DNA from: Hahellaceae bacterium
GTDB taxonomy: Bacteria; Pseudomonadota; Gammaproteobacteria; Pseudomonadales; Oleiphilaceae
Direction: 5' to 3'
Length of the DNA: 64,000 bases
Assembly (NCBI GenBank): GCA_024234505.1
Contig: JACKOD010000001.1
Location: 788,403 to 852,402 of the forward strand
The number at the start of each line of letters is the position of its first letter. Positions within the stretch are counted from its first letter, which is position 1. The translations under genes and the position numbers were made by a program. Shown here piece by piece: positions 9,269 through 18,041 of this stretch. The notes under the pieces were generated by a model. That model ran no database searches. It was not told the origin of the DNA and was given only the letters and a program-made list of their open reading frames with translations.

Positions 9269-10162
9269 ATGATGGAACAGCCAATTGTATTTAACTCGGA
9301 AGGGAAAGCGCTTCTGGGGATATTGCATACGCCGGATACGCCTTCCAGATCTACCGGTATCGTACTGGTGGTGGGGGGGCCTCAGACTCGTGTCGGTAGT
9401 CATCGACAGTTTGTCTTTTTAGCTCGTGCGTTGTGCCGTTCCGGGTACCCCGTATTGAGATATGACTATTCCGGCATGGGCGACAGCGAAGGTGAAAAGT
9501 CTGACTATCTCGCGGGTTCGGCTGATCTTGACTGCGCCATCAAAACACTTAAAGAGCATGTACCTGCCGTTGATGAGGTAGCCTTGTGGGGACTGTGTGA
9601 TGCGGCGTCCTTGATATTGCTGTATCTCAGCCAAGAGCGCGCGGAAACCATCGGAACGATATTTTTACTAAATCCGTGGGTGAGACAATCCCAATCAGAA
9701 GCCCAGGTGTATTTGAAAAATTACTATTTGCGTCGGCTTCGGGATCCCGAATTTTGGAAAAAGTTATTAAGTTTCCGTTTTGATTGGAAAGGCTCTTTTC
9801 TGAGCCTGCTATCAACCGTACGCAAAGCTGTCGCGGTAAAAAAATTGCAATCCAGTGCAGCGGACAGCGCGCTACATGCGTCCTGGCAAACATTTACGGA
9901 AGACGGCTATGTTTCGGCGATGGCCAAAGGACTTCAGCGCTATGCGGGAAAATGCTATCTCGTTTTAAGCGGGAACGACCTCACGGCTGATGAGTTTCGC
10001 TTATTACTGGCGAACGATCCAGCATGGAAAGCCTTGATAGATCAAAAAGTAGACGAAACGCTGACCTTAAAAGACGCGAATCACACGTTTTCATCTGAAA
10101 TGTGGCGCTCGGAAGTAGAAACTTTTTGCGTCGAAAGCATCAGTGTAAATAACGCAAAATAG
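9269..10162 (+). CDS. exosortase-A-associated hydrolase 1
   Basis: 297-residue alpha/beta hydrolase of the hydrolase 1 family from exosortase-A loci. Landmarks are VVGGPQTRVGSHRQF near residues 33-48, LRYDYSGMGDSEG near 62-75, LWGLCDAAS with Cys110 at the nucleophile elbow instead of Ser, and LLNPWVR near 131. A Cys at this position appears to be a family trait; it would still permit covalent acyl transfer. It starts 39 bp after hydrolase 2 with AAAGGG before the ATG. Its 3' end overlaps by 82 bp the end of the convergent ligase gene. The role is probably processing an acyl or amino-acyl group destined for the polysaccharide. Confidence 0.88.
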   Translation: MMEQPIVFNSEGKALLGILHTPDTPSRSTGIVLVVGGPQTRVGSHRQFVFLARALCRSGYPVLRYDYSGMGDSEGEKSDYLAGSADLDCAIKTLKEHVPAVDEVALWGLCDAASLILLYLSQERAETIGTIFLLNPWVRQSQSEAQVYLKNYYLRRLRDPEFWKKLLSFRFDWKGSFLSLLSTVRKAVAVKKLQSSAADSALHASWQTFTEDGYVSAMAKGLQRYAGKCYLVLSGNDLTADEFRLLLANDPAWKALIDQKVDETLTLKDANHTFSSEMWRSEVETFCVESISVNNAK

Positions 10163-12363
10163 AACAGGGTGGCAGGTCGGGGGGAGTCCAGCGGACTGCC
10201 GAACAAGCCAAACGTCAAGACGCAGACGATCCCTGTCAGGAGTGCTGCTTTAAACGCGCGCTCTGCAAGACTTGTTTGAGTTTTCAGAACAAGCGTGTTT
10301 CTTATTGCAACGCCCAGGCAGATTAAAAACGCAGTCAGGCCTAAGCCCCCCATGTCATAAAATATATTCAGGAACTGGTTTTTAATGTGCCAGGGAAGGT
10401 GTTGGAAATCATTGTAGAAATACCAGTGATCCAATCCCGACTCAAACGATCCATTGAGGATCAGATTGGTCTGTGAGCCTTTACGTGTTAATGAAAGGTC
10501 GTCTAGCGCCAATACGTTGTCTTCACTGAAATTTTTCAGATAGATCAAGGTGGGCCATCGAGCAGTGATAGGTTTAGCCCCCACATTTGTGCTGTCTAAA
10601 TCCACAAGAATCGTTTGCCAGTGCTCTGGTGCTGCATCAATTCTGAGGCTTTTTGCCTGACAGTTGGCGATGAAATTAGACGCATAAATCTCGTTCCTTT
10701 CACATAAGAATACGGCCAATGAGGTGTTAACCTCCGCTTTAATTTTTGCGCTGAATGTGTAGGTTTGATTTCCCTCTATGGGAAGGCGTTGACCAAACGC
10801 AAGGTCTTCTCCACTCGATAAGTGAAGTAAATGATTTCCGCCTTCCTCGATAGAAGTAAAACTCCCCACGGTACGAAGTGTTTCAGGAAAGGTCACTGCG
10901 TAGTTACCTGCGAAAGTACCGGCGCCCATGCCAAATAGGTAAGTCTCTGTGTTGCGATCAAAGGTCGCAAGAACGTTACTCCAATGATCCAGACGCGTTT
11001 GCATATCTTGTCCCGCGGTGACAATTCTGGAGTTAATCTGATACCCGCCCGTCGCGATACCAATGATCAAACTTATAATGGATATTCCCGTGGTCGTTAG
11101 TAGACGATAGGTTATTCTTGAATGCGTTTTTGGCACGACATCGAAGGTTGTTAACATGAAAAGTACAACTAATACGGCCACGATAGAAGAAGCTAATGTC
11201 GTTCCATCGGGCGTGACCCAGCGGCTGTTGAGATGGCCATAGGGTATCAGAGCCAGACCAATGCCGGTGGCCAGTAGCGCGATAGTCCAACGTATTGCCA
11301 CACTCAGGTTGCGGGAGGAAAAGATTGTGGTACCAGTGATCGCCAGACTATAGCCCAACAGGCCAAAGTAACTGGATGATCTAAAAGCCCATATGCCTGC
11401 AATGATGCCGGCCAAGGCGGTCAGAAGGGGGAGAAGGTTGGTTTTGATGGTTGCGCTGGTTTCACGCAGGGTCAGCAGCGGGAAAAGAGCCATGCCAAGA
11501 AAGAGCGATGCATAGGTGGCACGGGTAAACCCTGTCAGGATGGCGTAGGCGCAAACGGCAAAACCTAACAAAGCAAAGATGCGATAAAACGACTTGAAAG
11601 CAATGATGCCACCCATGCTTAACGTTAACAGCAGCAGCATCATGCCATCAATCGATTCGCCACCGGTATGCATATCACTAAACCAGGCGGTAATCCGATA
11701 GGAGGAGGTGAAATCCAGCAGGGAGGTGGCGATATGATACCAAGGCTGCAGCGTGAGAATTAATGACAGCGTTTCCCGTTCCCAAAGGATAATCAGAAAG
11801 AGCGCAAAGCCCGCGAGAACACAACCAGCCAGCACCGAGTTTCGTGCTTTCTGGGGCTGGGTTTGGTGATAGTTTTGCCACATCAGGCTCAAGCAAAATC
11901 CCCAAATAATACCTTTGGAGACTTTGTAGCCATACATCCAGGTATAGTAGGCATTGGTTTCCAGCGGTTGCAGTAACTTTAACGCATTGCTCATTCCGGA
12001 AAGAGATAGCGCGGCAAATAAAAGAAACGTGGCAGCAACGGTCACTCTGAGTTTGGACTGATAACCGGCATTGGAAAAGAAGTCGCCTCGGAACAAGCCA
12101 TAGGCCAGCGTGGTAAATACAAAAAAATCCAGCTCATTGAAGACGAGCCTGCCGCTGAATGGGGTGAGGTCCAATACTACAAAAAGTACGGGAAGAACCA
12201 GCATCCACAGGCTTGGAAGTAGGCACATCCCAAGAAAATAGATGCCTGCGGCAAATAGCAATGGCACGTTGTAGACGGGAAAGAGGGTTATTGCGTAGGC
12301 AATCAGAGCCAGCAAGAGCAACGCAAACGACCTGCTAATCCACAGACCTAACGAATGAGGCAT
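10081..12363 (-). CDS. O-antigen ligase/Wzy-like membrane protein with periplasmic domain
   Basis: 760-residue multi-spanning protein of the O-antigen ligase (Wzy_C) superfamily, expected to polymerise or ligate glycan units in the periplasm. About twelve helices fill residues 10-440. A large hydrophilic insert at about 480-690 contains two beta-rich stretches, the second starting NLILNGSFESGLDHWYF, a phrase typical of carbohydrate-binding jelly-roll modules. The block HLPWHIKNQFLNIFYDMGG that follows matches the second periplasmic loop His region of the superfamily, then helices resume. The start is supported by AAGGAAAGG eight bases upstream. The last 82 bp overlap the convergent hydrolase 1 gene. 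Confidence 0.82.
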   Translation of the reverse strand: MPHSLGLWISRSFALLLLALIAYAITLFPVYNVPLLFAAGIYFLGMCLLPSLWMLVLPVLFVVLDLTPFSGRLVFNELDFFVFTTLAYGLFRGDFFSNAGYQSKLRVTVAATFLLFAALSLSGMSNALKLLQPLETNAYYTWMYGYKVSKGIIWGFCLSLMWQNYHQTQPQKARNSVLAGCVLAGFALFLIILWERETLSLILTLQPWYHIATSLLDFTSSYRITAWFSDMHTGGESIDGMMLLLLTLSMGGIIAFKSFYRIFALLGFAVCAYAILTGFTRATYASLFLGMALFPLLTLRETSATIKTNLLPLLTALAGIIAGIWAFRSSSYFGLLGYSLAITGTTIFSSRNLSVAIRWTIALLATGIGLALIPYGHLNSRWVTPDGTTLASSIVAVLVVLFMLTTFDVVPKTHSRITYRLLTTTGISIISLIIGIATGGYQINSRIVTAGQDMQTRLDHWSNVLATFDRNTETYLFGMGAGTFAGNYAVTFPETLRTVGSFTSIEEGGNHLLHLSSGEDLAFGQRLPIEGNQTYTFSAKIKAEVNTSLAVFLCERNEIYASNFIANCQAKSLRIDAAPEHWQTILVDLDSTNVGAKPITARWPTLIYLKNFSEDNVLALDDLSLTRKGSQTNLILNGSFESGLDHWYFYNDFQHLPWHIKNQFLNIFYDMGGLGLTAFLICLGVAIRNTLVLKTQTSLAERAFKAALLTGIVCVLTFGLFGSPLDSPRPATLFYFALFTLMLSTQKVSTSERHISDENV

Positions 12364-12507
12364 AATCCTTTCCTTGTTGAATGTGCTCGATTGAATGCTA
12401 AAAGTCTCTATCTGATAGCCATGATTACCGTTGAGGATATGGTAACTTGATGTGTGACACTTGCAAGCCCGAAGCGGGTTTGAGAAATTTTCCGGTAAGG
12501 CAGACCC

Positions 12508-14856
12508 ATGTCAATAGTTAAGCGCAACATGATCTTTCTTATTTGCAGTCTATGTATGGCGCTAGTTGCGCTGTGTGCTGCGATGCTCTACGAAAGTGTC
12601 CGGGGTCATACCCGTTACCTGGATATTTCAACGGCATACCTTGAACGTTTAGGGATAGATATGGCTGGTGAAACGCTGGTACTAAAGGATCGTTATCCTC
12701 GCATTTTGCCCACCATGCTCGATGTGACAACCGCAAAAAAAATGTTTCACGATGAATTTGGAGGGGATCTGGTAAAACAATGCCAGCAGAAGGACGTACA
12801 TTGGCTCGTGGTGTGCTACAAGCTGGGGATTTCTGCTCCCGGGTTGGCTCAACTCTATCAGCTGCTGGCGGACTTTAAAGTCCAGGTGCCTACGCTTGAT
12901 GATCAAGCCAGTAATGCATGGGAATTAGCGGTTTTATATGATCAGGTCGCCTCGGAGCGTTTGCGTTTTCCTGCTTCGGATAACCAGATAAGAATGAAAT
13001 TAAAAGCTACGTTGGATCAATATCTGAAGTTACTGCAGCGTGGTTCTGGCGCTTCCTTATGGCATGGTCGCTTTACGCTGAGTTGTCACGCCTGGATTAT
13101 TGCGATAGTCATTGGTGATGACAAACCGATTCTGTTAAAGCGAGCCTTCCGAGAGTTCAAAAATGCATTGGATGCCATTTCGCTTACCGAAGGGTGGCCG
13201 GAAGGGTATAACTACTGGATAAATAACCGTGCGTTTCCTTTTGCCCTTGCATCGGCGGCCTACCTCGCGGGCATAGTGGAAGGTCCTGATTCCGAAGCTC
13301 TCCAAAGTTTGCTGCGTCGGGTCATTCGTTGGCATATTTATATGACTCGACCTGACCATAAAATCGATGCGATTGGTGATGAGGGCCCCAGAGTCGATCT
13401 TAAAGACGAAACCCGGAAGTTCATTGATCTTGCAACCAAATTGAGTAGTGACCCGATTGGTGCAACCTATTCTGCTTATCTCTTTAATCTGCACCGGCAA
13501 GAAAGCTACTATGCAGACTATCGATGGCTCTTCCCGCTAATTAAATCTTATGTTCGACCGCTCGCCGATCCTGGTAAAAGCCTGTCTGTATTCACGGGAG
13601 TGTTGCCTTTACAGGAGGTGTTTGGGCGCAACTATTATAATCAGATTGTGATGTTGCAGGGATGGGGGGATCAGGATACCCAGATCAGAGTGCGCGCAGG
13701 TGACCAGTTCACGCATCATCAACCTGCGGATGTTGGGCATTTCACGCTGTTTAACGGTCGGCCACTTATTTCGGACGGCAGCACCTACAGCACGATGTTT
13801 ACTGAAAATCGCCTTTATTATGGGGTGCAGACCGTCGCAAAGAACAGTTTACTCGTGATTCAGCCAAACCAGCATGTTGTTCCCAGTCGACTTTATAAGC
13901 GAGATATCAATAGTGGCGGTCAACGGCTCATCATGCCGACCGGCAGCAGTATTGACGATCTGGCGTTTTGGCAACGAAATCTCTACAAAGGACTGACTCT
14001 GAAGAGGGCGACTTTGCTAAGAAGTAGCTTTAATAGTGGAGTGCATGTTGTTGATTTTGATATGACGCTGGCCTATCCGAATACTAGAATTTCCCGGTCG
14101 AATGCGGTATTGAGCGAGGCTCATCGCGCCATGATATATATTTCGGCAATTGATAAGTTATTGATTAAAGATTCGGTCGTTCTGGAAGGCTCTGGTGCGC
14201 TGATAAAGCAGGTTTTTCATGTGGCAAAGCCTCCCCTCGAATCTTTAAACCGCGGGGAATGGATCAAGGGGGATCCGCTAAATGGCTTATGGCAATCGGG
14301 TGTGAACGAAAAATTAACCGGACTGTCATTCCAAAATTTGGAATTGACGGCTTTTGTTAATGAGCAGTCCAACGGATTTGTCTCTCAGCCAAACAGATTT
14401 ATCTATCGAGCCGTTGGAGGGGAAACCTATCGTCACTGGGTTGAATTTATGGATGATGCCGGGCAGAGGCAAGCAATGTATGCCTCCGGTGGGTATGCTC
14501 CCCGGGGCTGGTTTGATGATCCCGCATGGCGAGTGGAGATTGAGCCTCAGGTAGATTCGAGGAATCTCAGTATCATTACGGTGTTGGGTATAAATCGCGA
14601 TCAAAAAGTTGAACAGAGCCCTGCGCCGCAGCTCATCGCATCCAACGGGTACCTGAGAATGGACTTTGGTGATCAGGAATTAGTAGTTTTTGGAACCGCG
14701 TCGGGCAATCAACTAACGCATGCTATAGAAAAGAAAACAATCGTTGTCGCACCCGAAAATACAACCAAAGTGCATCTTTCAGGCACAAACACCTCAATGC
14801 TATTAACTCATGGGATTGGTTTTGTGAACAATGTGGATGATCAGCATAAGCGTTAG
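12508..14856 (+). CDS. heparinase II/III-like, membrane-anchored or exported
   Basis: 782-residue protein with an N-terminal hydrophobic segment (about 6-28) acting as signal peptide or anchor. Residues about 90-350 form the alpha-helical toroid expected of alginate lyase/heparinase II enzymes (NLxxxG-like YNYWINNR near 240). Residues about 390-640 are the heparinase II/III beta-sheet domain, including GDQFTHHQPADVGHFTLF with conserved His residues and GRPLISDGSTYS. Such enzymes cleave uronate-containing polysaccharides by beta-elimination. Placed divergently from the ligase, it may trim or depolymerise the polymer made by this locus. Substrate specificity is not visible. The divergent spacer of 144 bp must hold both promoters. 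Confidence 0.82.
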   Translation: MSIVKRNMIFLICSLCMALVALCAAMLYESVRGHTRYLDISTAYLERLGIDMAGETLVLKDRYPRILPTMLDVTTAKKMFHDEFGGDLVKQCQQKDVHWLVVCYKLGISAPGLAQLYQLLADFKVQVPTLDDQASNAWELAVLYDQVASERLRFPASDNQIRMKLKATLDQYLKLLQRGSGASLWHGRFTLSCHAWIIAIVIGDDKPILLKRAFREFKNALDAISLTEGWPEGYNYWINNRAFPFALASAAYLAGIVEGPDSEALQSLLRRVIRWHIYMTRPDHKIDAIGDEGPRVDLKDETRKFIDLATKLSSDPIGATYSAYLFNLHRQESYYADYRWLFPLIKSYVRPLADPGKSLSVFTGVLPLQEVFGRNYYNQIVMLQGWGDQDTQIRVRAGDQFTHHQPADVGHFTLFNGRPLISDGSTYSTMFTENRLYYGVQTVAKNSLLVIQPNQHVVPSRLYKRDINSGGQRLIMPTGSSIDDLAFWQRNLYKGLTLKRATLLRSSFNSGVHVVDFDMTLAYPNTRISRSNAVLSEAHRAMIYISAIDKLLIKDSVVLEGSGALIKQVFHVAKPPLESLNRGEWIKGDPLNGLWQSGVNEKLTGLSFQNLELTAFVNEQSNGFVSQPNRFIYRAVGGETYRHWVEFMDDAGQRQAMYASGGYAPRGWFDDPAWRVEIEPQVDSRNLSIITVLGINRDQKVEQSPAPQLIASNGYLRMDFGDQELVVFGTASGNQLTHAIEKKTIVVAPENTTKVHLSGTNTSMLLTHGIGFVNNVDDQHKR

Positions 14857-15008
14857 GCAATAACAGTGGGTTGCGTTTATTTTATGACGACAAAAGGCCA
14901 GGACAGGCAGGAAATTTAATCGCTTATTTCTCCTTTCGTCTTAAACGTTTATTATTAGCCCCGCTAAAGCTAAGATTATTTAAAGTGCGGTCGGAAATGT
15001 GAGCGGTT

Positions 15009-15425
15009 ATGTCGAGTGATAAGCGTAAAGTGGCAAGGATACCTTGGTTAAAATTTTCGGCTGAGGTAAAAGTAAGGCGATCCTTTTTCCATTCAGAATG
15101 GATTGAGGTATTTCCGTCTGACTTTACGCGCTTCGGTATGGGAATGCAGACTGATGAAGTCTTTGGTGAAGGTGAAATAGTTTTATTGAATCTCTCACTG
15201 GAAATGGAGGCGGGCGCTACCAAACTGGAATCGGTACCGGCGATTGTGAGACACAAAGTAAAGCACCATAGTCGATTCAATTACGGCATTGAGTTTGACG
15301 AAACATCGCGCACTTATGTGAAAAATAATCTTGAAGAAGAACTCGAACGAATTGAACTGGTGTTAGAGCGTCACGCGAAATTACAGGAACGATTGCTGAA
15401 AGCTACGCCAGGCGATTCGATTTAA
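15009..15425 (+). CDS. PilZ-domain protein
   Basis: 138-residue cytoplasmic protein resembling a single PilZ domain. The RxxxR c-di-GMP binding motif is RKVAR at residues 6-10; the second motif (D/N-x-S-x-x-G) is degenerate, SDFTRFGMG near 37-45. Residues 55-100 follow the beta-barrel pattern, ending NYGIEF, and residues 103-135 form a charged amphipathic helix. If it still binds c-di-GMP, it could link exopolysaccharide output to the second messenger. It lies alone, about 150 bp after the heparinase-like gene. Assignment to PilZ is by pattern only; the weak second motif leaves ligand binding uncertain. Confidence 0.68.
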   Translation: MSSDKRKVARIPWLKFSAEVKVRRSFFHSEWIEVFPSDFTRFGMGMQTDEVFGEGEIVLLNLSLEMEAGATKLESVPAIVRHKVKHHSRFNYGIEFDETSRTYVKNNLEEELERIELVLERHAKLQERLLKATPGDSI

Positions 15426-15481
15426 ACGATATCACACATTTTTCGCTATTTTTTAGATGGCATCTTTTCGGAACACTTCTG

Positions 15482-15943
15482 TTGCAAAACAAAAAAACAC
15501 CTCAGCGTTTTATGACGCTATCTGTCTTGTGGCTTTCTTATCTTTTGTCAGGGTGCCAACCCAATTCGCAAATTGATGTCAAATTTGATGCGTGCACATT
15601 AAGCCAACAGGGTTGCCGTTTTCATGTGTCGGATGACTCAGGGGCGAAGCCTGTTGTTATCTCGATAGACGCCGAAAAAATTGAGCCTTTAAAGCCCTTT
15701 ACCATAACGATTAGTGATCCCTTGGACCGAATTGATCGTATCGAATCTCGCCTGACGGGCGTCGGGATGGAAATGGGATCGATGCCGATACGCTTTGAAA
15801 CCAGAACGCCGCACCTCTGGCAAGGTAAAGCCGCCACCACGGTATGCAGTGTCGATCAGCATATGCGATGGGGTGTGGAAATTAAAATGGTACTTAAAGG
15901 CAATGTTTCCGTGCAATCGCGGTGGCTTCTGGTGGATGAGTGA
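15482..15943 (+). CDS. small lipoprotein next to SCO gene
   Basis: 153-residue predicted outer- or inner-membrane lipoprotein. The signal sequence ends in a lipobox, LLSGC, giving a lipidated Cys near residue 25. The mature part is beta-rich, with two further Cys (CTLSQQGC) near residues 36-42 and a late Cys, and no Met-rich copper motif. The frame opens at TTG 15482; ATG 15512 (MTLSVLWLSYLLSGC) is an equally good start and may be the true one. It precedes the SCO-family gene by 27 bp, so the pair probably forms an operon concerned with copper or redox work at the envelope. Family not recognised. Confidence 0.7.
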   Translation: MQNKKTPQRFMTLSVLWLSYLLSGCQPNSQIDVKFDACTLSQQGCRFHVSDDSGAKPVVISIDAEKIEPLKPFTITISDPLDRIDRIESRLTGVGMEMGSMPIRFETRTPHLWQGKAATTVCSVDQHMRWGVEIKMVLKGNVSVQSRWLLVDE

Positions 15944-15970
15944 CCAGGCTGAGAATTTTGGGGATTTTTT

Positions 15971-16582
15971 ATGAACGCAAAAAATAAAGGGTTGTTGGCC
16001 CTGATAGTGGTTTCAATGCTGGGCGGGCTGTTGTCCGGCATTTATTTTAGAATGCACACTCAGATCCCGACAGCAGAGAGCCCCAAGCAAAGCCCTGTTA
16101 ATAAGGCGCAGTTTCTGCAAGGAGGAGATTTCGAACTAGAGGACAAAGACGGTGTAGTTCGTATGGCGGATTTTGCCGGAAAGCCATTGATATTGTATTT
16201 CGGTTATACGTATTGTCCTGATGTATGCCCAACCGGACTGGCCGTATTGCGTGAGGTGATTGCTGCGTCTGATGATAAATTACAAGTCGCGTTTATTACG
16301 CTTGATCCGCAGCGGGATACCGCTCCCAGAATGGCAGAATATGCCGGTTTTTTTAGTCCACAAATTCGTGGATTAACGGGAAGCCAATCCGCCATTGAAG
16401 ATGTGCTAAAGCGCTATGGTGTGTATTCGCGCAAAGTGATCAGTCAGGGCCGGGAAGATGACTATACGATGGATCATAGTGCCGGCTTTTTTTTGCTGGA
16501 TAAGCGAGGTCGGTTAGTGACAGTATTACCGCATTTTTCTACCAAAGACGACATCCTTCACGAACTGGACGTCATCAATTAA
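15971..16582 (+). CDS. SCO1/SenC family copper chaperone
   Basis: 203-residue membrane-anchored thioredoxin-fold protein. One N-terminal hydrophobic segment (about 8-27) anchors it in the inner membrane facing the periplasm. Copper ligands are visible: Cys82 and Cys86 in YCPDVCP and His169 in MDHSAGF. SCO proteins deliver copper to the CuA site of cytochrome c oxidase and act as thiol-disulfide reductases. It follows the lipoprotein gene by 27 bp, likely in the same transcript. No oxidase genes lie nearby, so its precise client cannot be inferred from context. Length and motif spacing are normal for the family. Confidence 0.92.
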   Translation: MNAKNKGLLALIVVSMLGGLLSGIYFRMHTQIPTAESPKQSPVNKAQFLQGGDFELEDKDGVVRMADFAGKPLILYFGYTYCPDVCPTGLAVLREVIAASDDKLQVAFITLDPQRDTAPRMAEYAGFFSPQIRGLTGSQSAIEDVLKRYGVYSRKVISQGREDDYTMDHSAGFFLLDKRGRLVTVLPHFSTKDDILHELDVIN

Positions 16583-16627
16583 CCTTGGTTTTTTTGCAAG
16601 AATTGCACCGGCACTACAGGAGTGTTT

Positions 16628-17416
16628 ATGCCATCGATCAATTTACCCACCGGGATGGTTCACTATCAGGAATACGGACAAGGGGCACCACTGGTGCTGC
16701 TGCATGCCAATCCGGGAGACAGTCGTGATTTTGATGCAGTTATCCCTGAACTATCCAAAAACTATCGCGTGATGGCTCTTGATTGGCCAGGCTATGGTCA
16801 ATCGGTGATGCCGATTAATCCAGAGCAGATAGATGTTCCGTTTTACTATCAGGTATTTCAGGCATTTGTAGAACGATTGGAGTTATCGGGTGTCATCATT
16901 ATAGGTAATTCCGTAGGGGGGCTTGTGGCGGCAAGATATGCCAGCGAGAATCCTGACAAGGTGCGAGCACTTGTGCTGGTCTCTCCCGGTGGTTTTACTC
17001 CACACAATGCTTTGACGCGGTTGTTTTGTAAAATTCAGGGGAGTGTGCTTTCTCTCTCGCCCTATCGATTTGCCAGCCTCTATTTAAAGCATCGCACCGC
17101 TACCGCCAGACAAATGCTGCAACGAGCCTCAAGTGTTCATAAGAGTCCTGAGCGGTTAAAACTGAATCGTGCACTGTGGCGAAGTTTTGCGCGTCCTGAA
17201 AGCGATTTAAGAACGTTGGCCACAAACATTACCGCACCGGCTCTATTACTCTTCGGAAAGCATGATCCGGCCATTCCTGCCGGCAAAGACGGGTTGGTTG
17301 CTGCTAATGTGATAAGTCATGCGTCTTTCATTGTTTTACCCTGTGGGCATGCCTCGTTTGCAGAAATGCCCGAACGTTTTTTGCAAGAAACAGAAGGATT
17401 TTTAGCAGGATGTTAG
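16628..17416 (+). CDS. alpha/beta hydrolase
   Basis: 262-residue alpha/beta-hydrolase fold enzyme. Landmarks are the oxyanion region LLHANPGDSRDFD, the nucleophile elbow GNSVGG (Ser near residue 96), a late acid in GKHDPAIP near 219 and the catalytic His in CGHASFAEMPE near 243. This is a complete Ser-Asp-His set. I prefer ATG 16628 to the upstream GTG because AGGAG at 16618-16622 sits five bases before it. It follows the SCO gene by 45 bp but has no evident functional link to it. Substrate unknown; relatives include esterases and epoxide or C-C bond hydrolases. Confidence 0.85.
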   Translation: MPSINLPTGMVHYQEYGQGAPLVLLHANPGDSRDFDAVIPELSKNYRVMALDWPGYGQSVMPINPEQIDVPFYYQVFQAFVERLELSGVIIIGNSVGGLVAARYASENPDKVRALVLVSPGGFTPHNALTRLFCKIQGSVLSLSPYRFASLYLKHRTATARQMLQRASSVHKSPERLKLNRALWRSFARPESDLRTLATNITAPALLLFGKHDPAIPAGKDGLVAANVISHASFIVLPCGHASFAEMPERFLQETEGFLAGC

Positions 17417-17478
17417 CCTGTCTAGCGGGTACGCAATTGAAGTCCAGCGAAAGAAACTTATTATTTAACGAATACTTG

Positions 17479-17506
17479 TTGACAAAAAATCTGGTTTGAT
17501 TATAAT
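17479..17506 (+). promoter_or_regulatory. consensus sigma-70 promoter of the cold-shock gene
   Basis: TTGACA at 17479-17484 and TATAAT at 17501-17506, both perfect, with a 16-bp spacer. Transcription would begin near 17513, leaving a leader of about 140 nt before the cold-shock start codon, as is typical for CspA-type genes whose leader folds in a temperature-dependent way. Confidence 0.85.
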
Positions 17507-17652
17507 TTACCCAGCTTGAAAGTAAGCCTATATTTATGAACACCATTTCGAAGTTCTAGTTTTAGTTCTCGTCCTGTTTCCATAAGTCATAGAAAACACT
17601 TCCAGCCGAATCGCCTTTTTTGGCACAAATTTATTGAATACAGGAAATGACT

Positions 17653-17859
17653 ATGTCAACTACTACTGGCACCGTAAAATGGTTTAACGAAGCTAAAGGT
17701 TTTGGTTTCATTCAGCAAGAGTCTGGCCCAGACGTTTTTGCACACTTCAGTGCAATCTCTGGCACAGGTTTCAAAACTCTGGTTGAAGGCCAGCGTGTTT
17801 CTTTCACTGTAACTAAGGGCCAGAAAGGTCCTCAGGCAGAGAACATCGTAGCTCTCTAA
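17653..17859 (+). CDS. cold-shock protein, CspA family
   Basis: 68-residue single cold-shock domain that binds single-stranded RNA and DNA. RNP1 is GFGFIQ and RNP2 is VFAHFS; the entry motif TGTVKWFNEAKGFGFI is canonical. ATG 17653 is preferred because AGGA at 17642-17645 is seven bases upstream; the earlier ATG at 17647 is too close to that site. It has its own perfect promoter, a long leader and a strong terminator, so it is a monocistronic, highly expressed gene. Codon choice appears restricted, consistent with high expression. Confidence 0.95.
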   Translation: MSTTTGTVKWFNEAKGFGFIQQESGPDVFAHFSAISGTGFKTLVEGQRVSFTVTKGQKGPQAENIVAL

Positions 17860-17908
17860 TTATTAGAGGCAGTCGGCGCTGAAATTTATTTCAGCCCGAA
17901 GCGATAAT

Positions 17909-17942
17909 AAAAAGGCAAGGTTTTATAACCTTGCCTTTTTTT
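17909..17942 (+). terminator. Rho-independent terminator of the cold-shock gene
   Basis: Fourteen-base perfect stem (AAAAAGGCAAGGTT at 17909-17922 with AACCTTGCCTTTTT at 17927-17940), four-base loop and following T run. Confidence 0.92.
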
Positions 17943-17979
17943 ATGCGTGTTTTATGACCTGTGCCATCTTCGCTGGCAT

Positions 17980-18013
17980 AATGCCCACACCTTATGTTGT
18001 GGGCATTTTTTTG
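17980..18013 (+). terminator. hairpin plus T run just upstream of the cobalamin adenosyltransferase gene
   Basis: Stem AATGCCCACA (17980-17989) with TGTGGGCATT (17998-18007), eight-base loop, followed by a run of T. It ends about 30 bp before the start codon at 18042. It may be a second terminator after the cold-shock gene or an attenuator in the leader of the next gene; I see no cobalamin riboswitch core in the interval. Confidence 0.75.
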
Positions 18014-18041
18014 TCTGCGAAAAGCCAAATGGAGTCAATCA

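Noticed and set aside
17994..18041. Longer cobO start at 17994
   Set aside because: The extension is encoded by the terminator hairpin and T run; GGAG precedes ATG 18042.
17860..18041. Cobalamin riboswitch before cobO
   Set aside because: The interval is too short and already occupied by a terminator and a second hairpin; no B12-box-like conserved core is present.
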